A DNA stretch of 64,000 nt from Bacillus sp. NTK034 (GTDB taxonomy: Bacteria; Bacillota; Bacilli; Bacillales; Cytobacillaceae). Numbering within the stretch: the first letter of the stretch is position 1; each line of letters begins with the position of its first letter. The position numbers and the translations under genes were made by a program. Below are positions 45,222-53,855 of the stretch, one piece after another. The DNA lies in assembly GCF_017303275.1 (NCBI RefSeq), contig NZ_JAFKOJ010000001.1, forward strand, positions 806,001 through 870,000, read 5' to 3'. Under the pieces are notes generated by a model, which was given only the letters and a program-made list of their open reading frames with translations, searched no databases and was not told the DNA's origin.

Positions 45222-46244
45222 ATGACAGTTGGGTTTATTGGAGGCAAGTTTCTCCCCCTCCATCTTGGCCACGTCTATGCCATCGTGCAGGCCTCATCCA
45301 TCGTCGATGAACTGTACGTTGTGCTGTCCCATAGCGAACTGCGTGACAGGCAATTGTGCCAGCATTCTAAAATGAATTATATTCCGCCTCATATCCGTTT
45401 GCGCTGGCTCAGCCAATTAACAAAAGATATGCCGCATGTTAAGGTCATATCCATTAAAGACGATCAGGGGAATAACGATTACAATTGGGCTGAAGGTGCC
45501 GGGAATATAAAAAAGGCAATTGGAAAGCGCATTGATTATGTATTTAGTTCAGAGTATGAATATAGCGATATCTTTAATGAACTTTACCCTGAGGCGAAAC
45601 ACGAATTGATTGATCCGAATCGGGGACATGTGAATATATCAGCAACAGTGATCCGTAATGAAGGCGTCTTTCATCATTGGGAGTACATTCCTGACTTTGT
45701 TAAACCATATTTCGTTAAAAAGGTTGTTTTGGTTGGAACCGAAAGCTGTGGAAAATCGACACTGACAAGGAATCTTGCTAAAGTTTATAATACTTCCTAT
45801 GTTGAGGAATATGGCCGAAACGTATGCGAAGAACTAGGCGGCTGCGAAGGTATCATAGTTAAGGAAGATTACCACAAAATTGCTTACGGCCATAAGCTTA
45901 GTGAAATTAAGGCGATTGAAAAAGCGAACAGGGTTGTTTTTATCGACACAGAGGCAATCGTGACCCAGTTTTACTCCAACCTATACAACAATGAGCATCA
46001 AACAGTGCTGGATGAAATAGCGAACCTGCAGGATTATGACCTATGGCTATATCTTGAAACTGATGTGAAATGGGTGGATGATGGACTTCGTGTTCATGGA
46101 GAGCATGAAGTAAGGCTCCAAAACAACGATGCTCTAAAAACACTGCTGAACAATCATAAGATTGATTACAAAACCCTTAACGGAGATTATAAGGAACGGC
46201 TTCAGAGTGCAATAGGGCATATTGAAGAGCTGCTGAAATGTTAA
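45222..46244 (+). CDS. nadR: Bifunctional NMN adenylyltransferase/ribosylnicotinamide kinase NadR
   Basis: Traps imported nicotinamide riboside by phosphorylation and adenylates NMN to NAD. The N-terminal nucleotidyltransferase has FIGGKFLPLHLGHVYA with the HxGH motif (about residues 17-20), and the C-terminal kinase has the P-loop GTESCGKST (about 171-179) and a Walker-B-like VVFIDTEAIVTQ. The N-terminal DNA-binding domain of E. coli NadR is missing, so it is not itself a repressor. 340 aa. AGGAGGCGA precedes the ATG. Confidence 0.93.
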   Translation: MTVGFIGGKFLPLHLGHVYAIVQASSIVDELYVVLSHSELRDRQLCQHSKMNYIPPHIRLRWLSQLTKDMPHVKVISIKDDQGNNDYNWAEGAGNIKKAIGKRIDYVFSSEYEYSDIFNELYPEAKHELIDPNRGHVNISATVIRNEGVFHHWEYIPDFVKPYFVKKVVLVGTESCGKSTLTRNLAKVYNTSYVEEYGRNVCEELGGCEGIIVKEDYHKIAYGHKLSEIKAIEKANRVVFIDTEAIVTQFYSNLYNNEHQTVLDEIANLQDYDLWLYLETDVKWVDDGLRVHGEHEVRLQNNDALKTLLNNHKIDYKTLNGDYKERLQSAIGHIEELLKC

Positions 46245-46302
46245 ATAAGTGATTGACAAAATAGATAATATTATTTATCCTTTTAAAAAACCTAATGAAA
46301 TA

Positions 46303-46419
46303 CTTTCATTCGTATAACTCCAATAATATGGTTTGGAGGTCTCTACCAGGAACCAATAATTCCTGATTACGAAGAAGATACATGTGCTGTATTTTCTTCG
46401 TAATCAGGAATTTTTTTTT
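46303..46419 (+). promoter_or_regulatory. Adenine riboswitch with transcription terminator
   Basis: Purine-riboswitch aptamer: P1 TTCGTA (46309-46314) with TACGAA (46368-46373), P2 CTCCAA/TTGGAG, P3 CAGGAA/TTCCTG and the core TCTCTACC. The ligand-pairing pyrimidine is T (46367, in CTGATTACG), which selects adenine; guanine types have C. The 3' half of the aptamer also forms the left arm of a strong terminator (46358-46376 with 46394-46412, then a T run), so ligand binding should switch the gene on. It lies 25 bases upstream of adenosine deaminase. Confidence 0.93.
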
Positions 46420-46444
46420 GTAAAAAAATCTAGGAGGTCCAGCT

Positions 46445-47446
46445 ATGAATTTTACTATTTTGCCTAAAATTGAACTTCACTGCCATTTGGACGGGAGTGT
46501 CAGACCAGAAACCATCATTGATATCGCGAAGAGAGAAGGCATCAGCCTGCCTTCTTTTGATAAAGAAAAAATCAAAGAAGAACTAATTGCACCGTTGGAT
46601 TGCGAATCCCTGGATGAATATTTAAAAAGATTCTCCATTCCTAACTTAGTTATGCAGTCAAAGGAAAATTTAAAAAGAATTTCCTTTGAGCTCTTTGAAG
46701 ATGCAGCAAAGGAAAATGTGAAGTACATGGAGGTCCGCTTTGCCCCATTACTTCATACGCGAAAGGGATTATCCGTAGTAGAAATCATCCAAAGTGTGAT
46801 TGAAGGGATGAGAGAAGCAGAAGAAGAATTTGATATTAAAGGAAATATCATTTTGTCATGTATGCGAACGATGAGTGTGGTAAGTGCATTTGAGGTCGTC
46901 GAAAAGGGAAAGGCATTCCTTGGGAAAGGGGTTGTCGCAATCGATTTATGTGCTTCCGAGGAGGAAGGGTTCTGCGAAAAATTCATTGAACCGATCGCGC
47001 TGGCCAGAGAATATGGATACAAAGTCACCATCCACGCCGGTGAAACGGGAATCGGTCAAAATGTGCTGGAGGCCGTAGAATGGCTGGGAGCTGAAAGAAT
47101 TGGACATGGCGTATTTATTAAGGACTGTGAAAAGGCTTATAAGCTTGTAAAGGAAAAACAGGTTGTGCTTGAAATGTGCCCAACCAGCAATGTCCAAACG
47201 AAAGCGGTAAACCAATTTAGCGAACACCCAATTTCCGACTTCCATCGGGATGGAATTAAAGTAACGGTTAATACGGATAACAGAACAGTATCGGATACAA
47301 CGATGGCAAAGGAATGTGATATTGTTTCCAATGAATTTGCTATGAGTGCTGAGGATTATAAACAAATTTATATGAATAGTGTAGAAGCAGCTTTTGCAGA
47401 TGAAGGGACAAAGGAAAAACTGAAGAAATATCTACTGGACATTTAA
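46445..47446 (+). CDS. add: Adenosine deaminase
   Basis: Deaminates adenosine (and perhaps deoxyadenosine) to inosine. The zinc-binding HCHLDGSVRPET at the N terminus, HAGETGIG, the histidine of ERIGHGV and the metal aspartate in VTVNTDNRTVSDT are all in place. At 333 aa it has normal length. AGGAGGTCC precedes the ATG. The adenine riboswitch in front ties its expression to adenine level, as for add of Vibrio vulnificus. Confidence 0.95.
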   Translation: MNFTILPKIELHCHLDGSVRPETIIDIAKREGISLPSFDKEKIKEELIAPLDCESLDEYLKRFSIPNLVMQSKENLKRISFELFEDAAKENVKYMEVRFAPLLHTRKGLSVVEIIQSVIEGMREAEEEFDIKGNIILSCMRTMSVVSAFEVVEKGKAFLGKGVVAIDLCASEEEGFCEKFIEPIALAREYGYKVTIHAGETGIGQNVLEAVEWLGAERIGHGVFIKDCEKAYKLVKEKQVVLEMCPTSNVQTKAVNQFSEHPISDFHRDGIKVTVNTDNRTVSDTTMAKECDIVSNEFAMSAEDYKQIYMNSVEAAFADEGTKEKLKKYLLDI

Positions 47447-47959
47447 AGTTAATATTGCCTAAAAAAGAAATTTCAACTTGAGCAAGAAAGATGCATGACC
47501 CTGGCTGCATTAATACAATCATGAGCAAGGGACATGAATAGGGGGACAGCACCTTTATTTGTTTCCAACAATATTAAAAGTAAAAAGGCACTAGTAAATG
47601 CAGCTTTTCCCTGAATACTTTTTATAAAGTAATCTTATCAGATAAGCATTTTAAAAAAGCAATGCGCCTGATTGATGCTTTATACTTTTGATATTAAGCT
47701 CCTTCTTACTAGCTAACCTTTCCATTACTGAAACTAGTAAAAACATGTGAATATTCTTTAGGCCACTCTTTATAAAGGGTGGCTAAATTATTCACAAAAA
47801 ATATCGAGAGATACGGGGGGATTGGAATGAATATTTAGGTATACTGATTAAAGAATATAATCGAAGAATACAAAATTAAAAATCAAACTTAATAATTTAC
47901 AGAATAATGTGTATCATTAAGATAGAATTCTAGATTGTATCATTATTATTAAAGGAGTG
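47447..47959. other. Intergenic region between add and the NhaC-ArgH cluster
   Basis: About 510 AT-rich bases with no supported gene on either strand. A small hairpin GCCACTCTTTATAAAGGGTGGC lies at 47762-47783 without a T run. Near the right end two copies of TGTATCATTA (47910-47919 and 47936-47945), 26 bp apart, flank the probable start region of the next gene. Confidence 0.55.
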
Positions 47960-47966
47960 CTTGTCT

Positions 47967-49280
47967 ATGTTAAGGGTGGGGGTCGTCGGTCCACAATCCA
48001 CTGTAGAAAGAATCATACATATCGCACAAGACTTAAAGTTAGATGTTATTTTTTTAACGTATCCGTATAAAGAAGTGCGGGAAACTGAAGATATAATAAG
48101 AAATAATAATAACAATGTTGATTTGTGGATTTTTTCAGGGAAAATTTCTTATAACATTGCATGTGAAGCGGTAGGAAATACGGAAAAACAAATTTATATC
48201 GAACATACTGAAGCTGGAATTTTCAAAGGGCTCTTGGAGTTTGCATACAAAACGGGTTCTTTTTTAGATCATTTAAGTATAGATGAAATTTCAAAAAGTC
48301 ATTTAGAGACTGCTTTTAACCAACTCAATATTAATCCCGAAAAGATTTATGTGAAAACTTTTTCCGAAAAAACTTCAACAGAAGAATTAATAGGTTTCCA
48401 CAGTCATTTATGGGAAAATGGTGAGACAAAAGGAGCAATCACTTGTTTTGAAGAAGTTTATTTACAACTTAAAGAAATGAGTGTTCCTGCATTCAGAATT
48501 TCAACAAGTGATATTGAAATCCGCCATACATTAAACATCCTTTCTGAAAAAATAAAGACTTTCTACTTTATGGAGTCCCAAGTTGCAGTTCAGCTATTTG
48601 AAATGGGACATTTGGAAAATCATTTCAAAAGTTCGAAACAAACATATCAGCTCCAGTATATGGAATTGAAGTTAAAAGAGATTTTAATAAACCTAAGTGA
48701 ACGGTTGAATGGATCACTAATAGAAAAAGGGCTTGGCCGCTATTTAATATTTAGCTCGCGCGGTGATAGTGAACGGGAAATACAAAAAATTGAAGAGACA
48801 GTAAACAAATTGATTTTGGAGTCTGGGTTGAAGGTGGGTGTAGGCATAGGATTTGGTGAAACTATATTTTCAGCGGAACTGAATGCAAACAATGCACTAA
48901 AACAATCCAAAGAGAGGTTTGGTTCAATTATTATTATTCACGAAAATGGTGAAGTCGTTGAAGTTGATAGTGAAAACATAGAAAAGATGGATTTTCCGTA
49001 TTTTAATGATAAAAGCTTTATGACTAAACTTAAAAACGAGAAAATCAATGTTAAACATTATATTGAACTATTTGCTTTAATAAGGAATGCAGGAATAAAA
49101 GAATTTACAGTTAAAGACATTTCAATTCAACTATCCAGGGATGAAAGAAATACAAGACGTTTCATAGAAAGTTTATGTGATGCCGGTTTAGCTGAATGTA
49201 CCGGGGTGGAAGAATACCCGGCGAGGGGAAGACCGAGACGCGTTTACAAACTGACAAACTCACCAAATAAAGTTGTTTAA
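47967..49280 (+). CDS. Putative transcriptional regulator with a GGDEF-like middle domain and C-terminal winged helix
   Basis: A 437-aa protein that I cannot assign to a named family. The N-terminal part (MLRVGVVGPQSTVERIIHIA) looks like a Rossmann-type sensing domain. The middle, about residues 225-335, has a degenerate nucleotide-cyclase/GGDEF fold pattern (GLGRYLIFSS, VGVGIGFGETIFSAELNANNAL) without a GGDEF motif. The C-terminus has a helix-turn-helix (FTVKDISIQLSRDERNTRRFIESL) and ends RGRPRRVYKL. AAAGGAG precedes the ATG. It stands just upstream of nhaC and argH and probably controls them. Confidence 0.65.
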   Translation: MLRVGVVGPQSTVERIIHIAQDLKLDVIFLTYPYKEVRETEDIIRNNNNNVDLWIFSGKISYNIACEAVGNTEKQIYIEHTEAGIFKGLLEFAYKTGSFLDHLSIDEISKSHLETAFNQLNINPEKIYVKTFSEKTSTEELIGFHSHLWENGETKGAITCFEEVYLQLKEMSVPAFRISTSDIEIRHTLNILSEKIKTFYFMESQVAVQLFEMGHLENHFKSSKQTYQLQYMELKLKEILINLSERLNGSLIEKGLGRYLIFSSRGDSEREIQKIEETVNKLILESGLKVGVGIGFGETIFSAELNANNALKQSKERFGSIIIIHENGEVVEVDSENIEKMDFPYFNDKSFMTKLKNEKINVKHYIELFALIRNAGIKEFTVKDISIQLSRDERNTRRFIESLCDAGLAECTGVEEYPARGRPRRVYKLTNSPNKVV

Positions 49281-49320
49281 GACTGTTGGGAATTATCACC
49301 TCAACAGTCTTTCTAATTTT
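49280..49320 (+). terminator. Rho-independent terminator after the regulator gene
   Basis: Hairpin AGACTGTTG/CAACAGTCT followed by TTCTAATTTT. Confidence 0.8.
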
Positions 49321-49365
49321 AGGATAATAACTGATAAAAAATTGTCTAAAAATTTTAAATTGTTA

Positions 49366-49395
49366 TTGCGTTTCATGGATGCGTTAAAATATAAT
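49366..49395 (+). promoter_or_regulatory. Promoter of nhaC-argH with a TGCGTT direct repeat
   Basis: TTGCGT (49366-49371), an 18-bp spacer and TATAAT (49390-49395). TGCGTT occurs at 49367-49372 and 49380-49385, a 13-bp spaced direct repeat lying inside the promoter and a candidate operator for the upstream regulator. Confidence 0.6.
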
Positions 49396-49468
49396 TTATT
49401 TTAGGGTAAATATTAACTATTTACCCATATACAAAATGATAATATTTAGTTTAAGGGGAGATTTGTTT

Positions 49469-50992
49469 ATGGATCACATGGGTTTGGTGTCTTTAATACC
49501 ACCGATTATTGCAGTAATTCTCGCAATACTTACAAAGAATGTTATCGTGTCCCTGTTCTCCGGAGTGTATATTGGAGTCCTGATTCTTGTCGGTGGCCGC
49601 CCTCTCGAAGCGACAATGGAAGTAATCGGAAACTTTATTTTTCCGCAAGTAGCGGATAGTTACAATGCAGCAGTTTTAGTTTTATTATTCTTTATTGGCG
49701 GGTTTGTAGCACTTATGGAGAAGTCGGGTGGAGGGGCAGCTCTTGCCTCAGGTGCCATAAAGTACATTAACACACGCGCAAAAGCACAAATCTCTGCGTG
49801 GTTTGGAGGAATTATCATTTTCTTTTCCGATTTGGGCACACCACTAATCGTTGGACCGGTTTTTGAAAAGATTTTCGATAAAGCCAAAATCTCTAGGGAG
49901 AAGCTTGCATGGATCATCGATTCAACGTCATCTCCCGTCGCAGTATTGATCCCATTCATCGGATGGGGCGTATATATAATGGGGCTTATAAAAAAAGAAT
50001 TTGAATTGCTGAACATAAATACATCTGAATTCAGTACGCTTATTCAAGTCATTCCATTTCAGTTTTATGCACTATTGACCGTTTCAATGGTGCCTATAGT
50101 GGCTTTGACAAAATTGGACTTTGGACCGATGGCAAAGGCGGAAAAAAGAGTGCAGCAAACGGGCAATCTGTATTGGCCTGAGTCGAAACCTCTTAGAAAA
50201 CCAGAAGATGTGGAGGGGATTACCAAAAATGGACATGCCGTATTAATTTGGCTGCCGCTATTGGTATTATTCATTACCCTTTTCGGATTGTTAATTTCAT
50301 TCGGCTTCCCGTTTGAGCCGGTACCAGGAAATGAATTCAGGGTTTCTTTAAGTGCTGCATACTTATTTGCGGCGTTATCGATTGTCGTCTTAATGATTAT
50401 GTACAAAGTGAAAAAGTTCGGCGAGATTATTGATATTTATACAACTGGAATTCAGAAAATGGTTTACGTTGCAGTCACACTTGTCCTTGCTTGGTCGCTT
50501 GGCAAAGTAATTAATGAAATGGGAACGGCAGCGTTTATAGTTGAGGCGATGAAAGGAAATGTTCCATCGTTCATCATACCTGCAATCTTATTCTTAGTTG
50601 GAGCGGGGATGTCTCTGGCATCAGGGACGTCATGGGGGACATTTGCGATTATGCTTCCAATAGCCATTCCTATGGCTGTAGGTCTCGATGCGCATTTGTT
50701 AGTTTGTATAGGAGCTGTATTGTCAGGTGGTATCTTCGGAGATCACTGTTCACCAATTTCCGATACGACGATCTTATCGTCAACAGGGGCAGGAGCGGAT
50801 CATATCGATCACGTAAAAACACAGTTTCCATATGCACTCATTAATGCATCGATTGCATTAATCGGATTTCTCGTTGCCGGGATCACAGGAAGTGCATTCA
50901 CTTTAATCTTGACGATAGTACTGCTAATAGCAGCTGTTTTTGTGATATCCAAGATACACACAAGAAAGTATAGTGAAAGGGTTGAATTATAA
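49469..50992 (+). CDS. NhaC-family transporter
   Basis: A 507-aa membrane protein with about twelve helices of the NhaC sodium:proton antiporter family. Signatures include SLIPPIIAVILAILTKNV, LLFFIGGFVALMEKSGG, MSLASGTSWGTFAIMLP and GGIFGDHCSPISDTTILSS. Many NhaC-like proteins next to amino-acid enzymes are organic-anion or amino-acid transporters rather than pH regulators. The ATG at 49469 follows AAGGGGAG. argH starts at the base after its stop codon, so the two products probably act together. Confidence 0.82.
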   Translation: MDHMGLVSLIPPIIAVILAILTKNVIVSLFSGVYIGVLILVGGRPLEATMEVIGNFIFPQVADSYNAAVLVLLFFIGGFVALMEKSGGGAALASGAIKYINTRAKAQISAWFGGIIIFFSDLGTPLIVGPVFEKIFDKAKISREKLAWIIDSTSSPVAVLIPFIGWGVYIMGLIKKEFELLNINTSEFSTLIQVIPFQFYALLTVSMVPIVALTKLDFGPMAKAEKRVQQTGNLYWPESKPLRKPEDVEGITKNGHAVLIWLPLLVLFITLFGLLISFGFPFEPVPGNEFRVSLSAAYLFAALSIVVLMIMYKVKKFGEIIDIYTTGIQKMVYVAVTLVLAWSLGKVINEMGTAAFIVEAMKGNVPSFIIPAILFLVGAGMSLASGTSWGTFAIMLPIAIPMAVGLDAHLLVCIGAVLSGGIFGDHCSPISDTTILSSTGAGADHIDHVKTQFPYALINASIALIGFLVAGITGSAFTLILTIVLLIAAVFVISKIHTRKYSERVEL

Positions 50993-52321
50993 GTGAAACT
51001 TTGGGGCGGACGATTCACTAAACGTGAAGATGAAATCATGGAGAAATTCAATACATCTTTACCTGTTGATAATAGGCTGTATTATGAGGATATAACTGGA
51101 AGCATTGCACATGTAAAAATGCTTGTAAAATGTAAATTACTCACAGAGTCTGAAGGTGATTTACTTATTAGTGGGCTGGAATCGATCATGAGCGATATAG
51201 AGTCCGGTGTATTAAAAGTGGAAGGCGAATATGAAGATATCCATTCTTTTGTTGAAATGAATCTGACATCGAGAATTGGTGACACAGGAAAGAAACTTCA
51301 TACTGCACGAAGCAGAAATGACCAAGTGGCGATTGACATGAGACTTTATGCAAAAAATAAAGCCGGAGAAGTGGTGTCTGTCCTTCAGCAACTTATCCAT
51401 TCGTTAAATGAGAAATCAGCAAATAATAACGTCATTATGCCTGGATACACACATTTGCAAAGGGCACAGGTCATAACATTCGGCCATCATCTCGGTGCAT
51501 ACGTACAAATGTTTAGCCGGGACAAAAAGAGAGTCCAGAATGCCATTGATATTTTGGATGAAAACCCGCTCGGATGTGGTGCATTGGCGGGAACAACACA
51601 CAACATCGACCGTCAAATAACTACAGACCTGTTAGGATTCGCTAAACCGGTAGACAACTTTTTAGATGGGGTAAGTGATCGGGATTACTTACTGGAAATC
51701 ATGTCAAGTTTTTCAATTATAATGATGCACTTGAGCCGCTTGAGTGAAGAACTCATTCTCTGGAGCAGCCAGGAATTCAAATTTATTGAAATGGATGATG
51801 CCTATTCAACGGGCAGCAGCATCATGCCTCAAAAGAAAAACCCGGATGCAGCTGAACTTATTAGAGGCAAGACAGGCAGAGTATACGGTTCCCTCTTTTC
51901 ATTGCTTACGACACTGAAAGGATTGCCGCTCACATACAACAAAGACATGCAGGAAGATAAAGAACAGTTTTTTGATGCAGTCGATACAGTGATAGATTGC
52001 CTTGATATTATGTCAAAAATGATTGATACGCTTCTAGTAAAGGAAGAAAACATGAAAGCTGCCATTAAAGCAGGTTTCTTGAACGCAACCGAAGTTGCAG
52101 ATTATTTAGTGAGCAAAGGGACTGCATTTAGAGATGCTCACGAAATCGTCGGCAAGCTCATTATTTATTGTGAAGAGCAAAAGAAGGCGATTGAAGATTT
52201 AACGGTCGAAGAGCTGGCGCAGTTTAGCAGCAGCATAACAGACGATATTTACGAATACATTGACTATGAGAACATATTAACCAAAGGGAACAAAAAACTA
52301 ATCAAGCAGATTTCGGGATAA
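50993..52321 (+). CDS. argH: Argininosuccinate lyase family enzyme without an argG partner
   Basis: A 442-aa fumarase/aspartase-superfamily enzyme. The signature GSSIMPQKKNPDAAEL with its catalytic serine, the histidine in MPGYTHLQRAQ and the N-terminal KLWGGRFTK are those of argininosuccinate lyase, which splits argininosuccinate to arginine and fumarate. argG, its normal neighbour, is absent; instead the gene is fused head-to-tail with an NhaC-type transporter (GTG start at the base after the nhaC stop). It may degrade an imported fumarate-amino adduct rather than make arginine. Confidence 0.8.
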   Translation: MKLWGGRFTKREDEIMEKFNTSLPVDNRLYYEDITGSIAHVKMLVKCKLLTESEGDLLISGLESIMSDIESGVLKVEGEYEDIHSFVEMNLTSRIGDTGKKLHTARSRNDQVAIDMRLYAKNKAGEVVSVLQQLIHSLNEKSANNNVIMPGYTHLQRAQVITFGHHLGAYVQMFSRDKKRVQNAIDILDENPLGCGALAGTTHNIDRQITTDLLGFAKPVDNFLDGVSDRDYLLEIMSSFSIIMMHLSRLSEELILWSSQEFKFIEMDDAYSTGSSIMPQKKNPDAAELIRGKTGRVYGSLFSLLTTLKGLPLTYNKDMQEDKEQFFDAVDTVIDCLDIMSKMIDTLLVKEENMKAAIKAGFLNATEVADYLVSKGTAFRDAHEIVGKLIIYCEEQKKAIEDLTVEELAQFSSSITDDIYEYIDYENILTKGNKKLIKQISG

Positions 52322-52326
52322 AAATT

Positions 52327-52368
52327 AAGCAAACGGGACCAATCGAAGAGGGTTGGTCCTGTTTGCTT
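52327..52368 (+). terminator. Strong hairpin after argH
   Basis: Stem AAGCAAACGGGACCAA/TTGGTCCTGTTTGCTT of 16 pairs (one mismatch). There is little T after it, so it may act as a 3' stabiliser as much as a terminator. Confidence 0.6.
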
Positions 52369-52465
52369 GCCCGTTATCAATCGTATCGATGTCGGCCCCA
52401 GGCTTAATTTTTATTGGTTGGGGGGAGACACCTTTTTTCAGGATAGAAATATACTCAAGAATTCA

Positions 52466-52966
52466 TTATTCAGACACAAACAATTTAAGCTCTTCCTTAT
52501 CCAAAATAATTGTTCCTTCATATTTCATGCCGATTTTTTCAAGCAGTCTGGAGGAAGCATGATTTCCCAAGGATGTGATGGCAAGGATCCGTTTCAGATC
52601 CAGCTGCTCATGACCATATTTCAATGTAGCAGAAGCTGACTCGAACCCATAACCTTGCGTTTGATATGTAGATAAAAAAGCAAAGCCAATATCAACATTG
52701 TCTAGAGTATCTCGTTTTATCAATCCGCACATTCCAATAGGAGTGTTTCCTTCCTTCCGTTCAACCATAAAAAGGCCATAGCCCAGCTGAGAGTACATTT
52801 TCATTGGGCCGGTAACAATATAATTCTTAGCATCCTCTAGTGTACGTACACCTTTATCGCCAATATAACGAATCCATGCAGGTTCATTTAAAAGATTGAG
52901 AATGAATGCTGCATCATCTGGTGTTAACCAGCGAAGAATTAATCGATCTGTTTCAAGTACTTTCAA
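52466..52966 (-). CDS. GNAT family N-acetyltransferase, RimJ/RimL-like
   Basis: A 166-aa acetyltransferase with the GNAT order: ETDRLILRWLTPDDAAFIL at the N terminus, then VDIGFAFLSTYQTQGYGFESASATL, whose QxxGxG/A-like loop binds acetyl-CoA, and LGNHASSRLLEKIGMKYEG. It resembles the RimJ/RimL group. The acceptor, protein or small molecule, is unknown. It points against argH and stands alone. Confidence 0.85.
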   Translation of the reverse strand: MKVLETDRLILRWLTPDDAAFILNLLNEPAWIRYIGDKGVRTLEDAKNYIVTGPMKMYSQLGYGLFMVERKEGNTPIGMCGLIKRDTLDNVDIGFAFLSTYQTQGYGFESASATLKYGHEQLDLKRILAITSLGNHASSRLLEKIGMKYEGTIILDKEELKLFVSE

Positions 52967-53201
52967 TTAAAGTAGCACCTCTTTCAATTTTTTATACCTG
53001 TTGAACCGATTCATAAAAAAATTTGTTCATCAGTCATGCTAGTACAAATATATAAGTTAAGTTATTATATGAGCAAATTAAAAATTCCATTTTCTAGATT
53101 GGTAATTCTCCCATAGATTCACTAATGAGTTACCACTGTAAACCTGTTAGCCTTATAAGTGGCCTGTTTTTGCCTAAAAACTACAAACAGGAGGTTTACA
53201 A

Positions 53202-53732
53202 ATGAAGAATTTAGTAACGTTTGTTGCTGCCATTTCACTCATTATGGGTTCATATAGCGTGTTTCCTGCAGATCACTTTGATGCTGAGACAGTGGATCAG
53301 AAAGCTGCAGAGACACTAACATATAAAAAAGTTGAGGTTGACGTGAAGGAGTCATCATCAACAGATCATCGTTTCATCAAAGAGGAAGAAAAAAAGCTGC
53401 TTGCCCGTCTTGTACAGGCTGAAGCAGAAGGGGAGCCGTTCGAAGGGAAAGTAGCAGTTGCTGACGTGGTGCTGAATCGTGTTGAGCATGAACAATTCCC
53501 GGATACAGTCAAGGACGTTATTTATCAGAAGAATGCTTTTGAACCTGTTCAAAATGGTTCCATCAATGAACCGGCGAGTAATGAAGCAGTTCAGGCCGTT
53601 GAGACAGCTCTTATTGATAAGGAGCAAAATGAAGAGCTCCTTTATTTTTATAACCCTGACACAGCTACAAGCCAGTGGATCTTTTCACGTGAAGTTGTGA
53701 AAAAAATCGGCAATCATGCATTTGCTATATAA
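53202..53732 (+). CDS. Cell-wall hydrolase of the SleB/CwlJ family
   Basis: Exported 176-aa protein with an N-terminal signal peptide (to about residue 23) and a SleB-type Hydrolase_2 domain. The catalytic glutamate lies in LLARLVQAEAEGEPFEGKVAVADVVLNRV, followed by FPDTVKDVIYQKNAFEPVQNG. Such enzymes cut cortex or vegetative peptidoglycan as lytic transglycosylases. It lacks the N-terminal peptidoglycan-binding domain of SleB. AGGAGGTTT precedes the ATG. Confidence 0.87.
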   Translation: MKNLVTFVAAISLIMGSYSVFPADHFDAETVDQKAAETLTYKKVEVDVKESSSTDHRFIKEEEKKLLARLVQAEAEGEPFEGKVAVADVVLNRVEHEQFPDTVKDVIYQKNAFEPVQNGSINEPASNEAVQAVETALIDKEQNEELLYFYNPDTATSQWIFSREVVKKIGNHAFAI

Positions 53733-53768
53733 AAGCGCGTACAGCCATAAAAGCTGCGCGCTTTTTTT
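53732..53768 (+). terminator. Rho-independent terminator after the cell-wall hydrolase gene
   Basis: Stem AAAGCGCGTACAGC/GCTGCGCGCTTT followed by seven T. Confidence 0.88.
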
Positions 53769-53855
53769 ATTGGAAAAAAAGCAAAGGAAGGAGGAAATTT
53801 AAATATGGTGCCGAAATTTGTTTGAGGTAAATACTTCCATGAAGGAGATGTGAAA

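Noticed and set aside
47755..47790. Hairpin GCCACTC...GGGTGGC as a terminator or riboswitch
   Set aside because: There is no T run after it and no conserved aptamer core around it.
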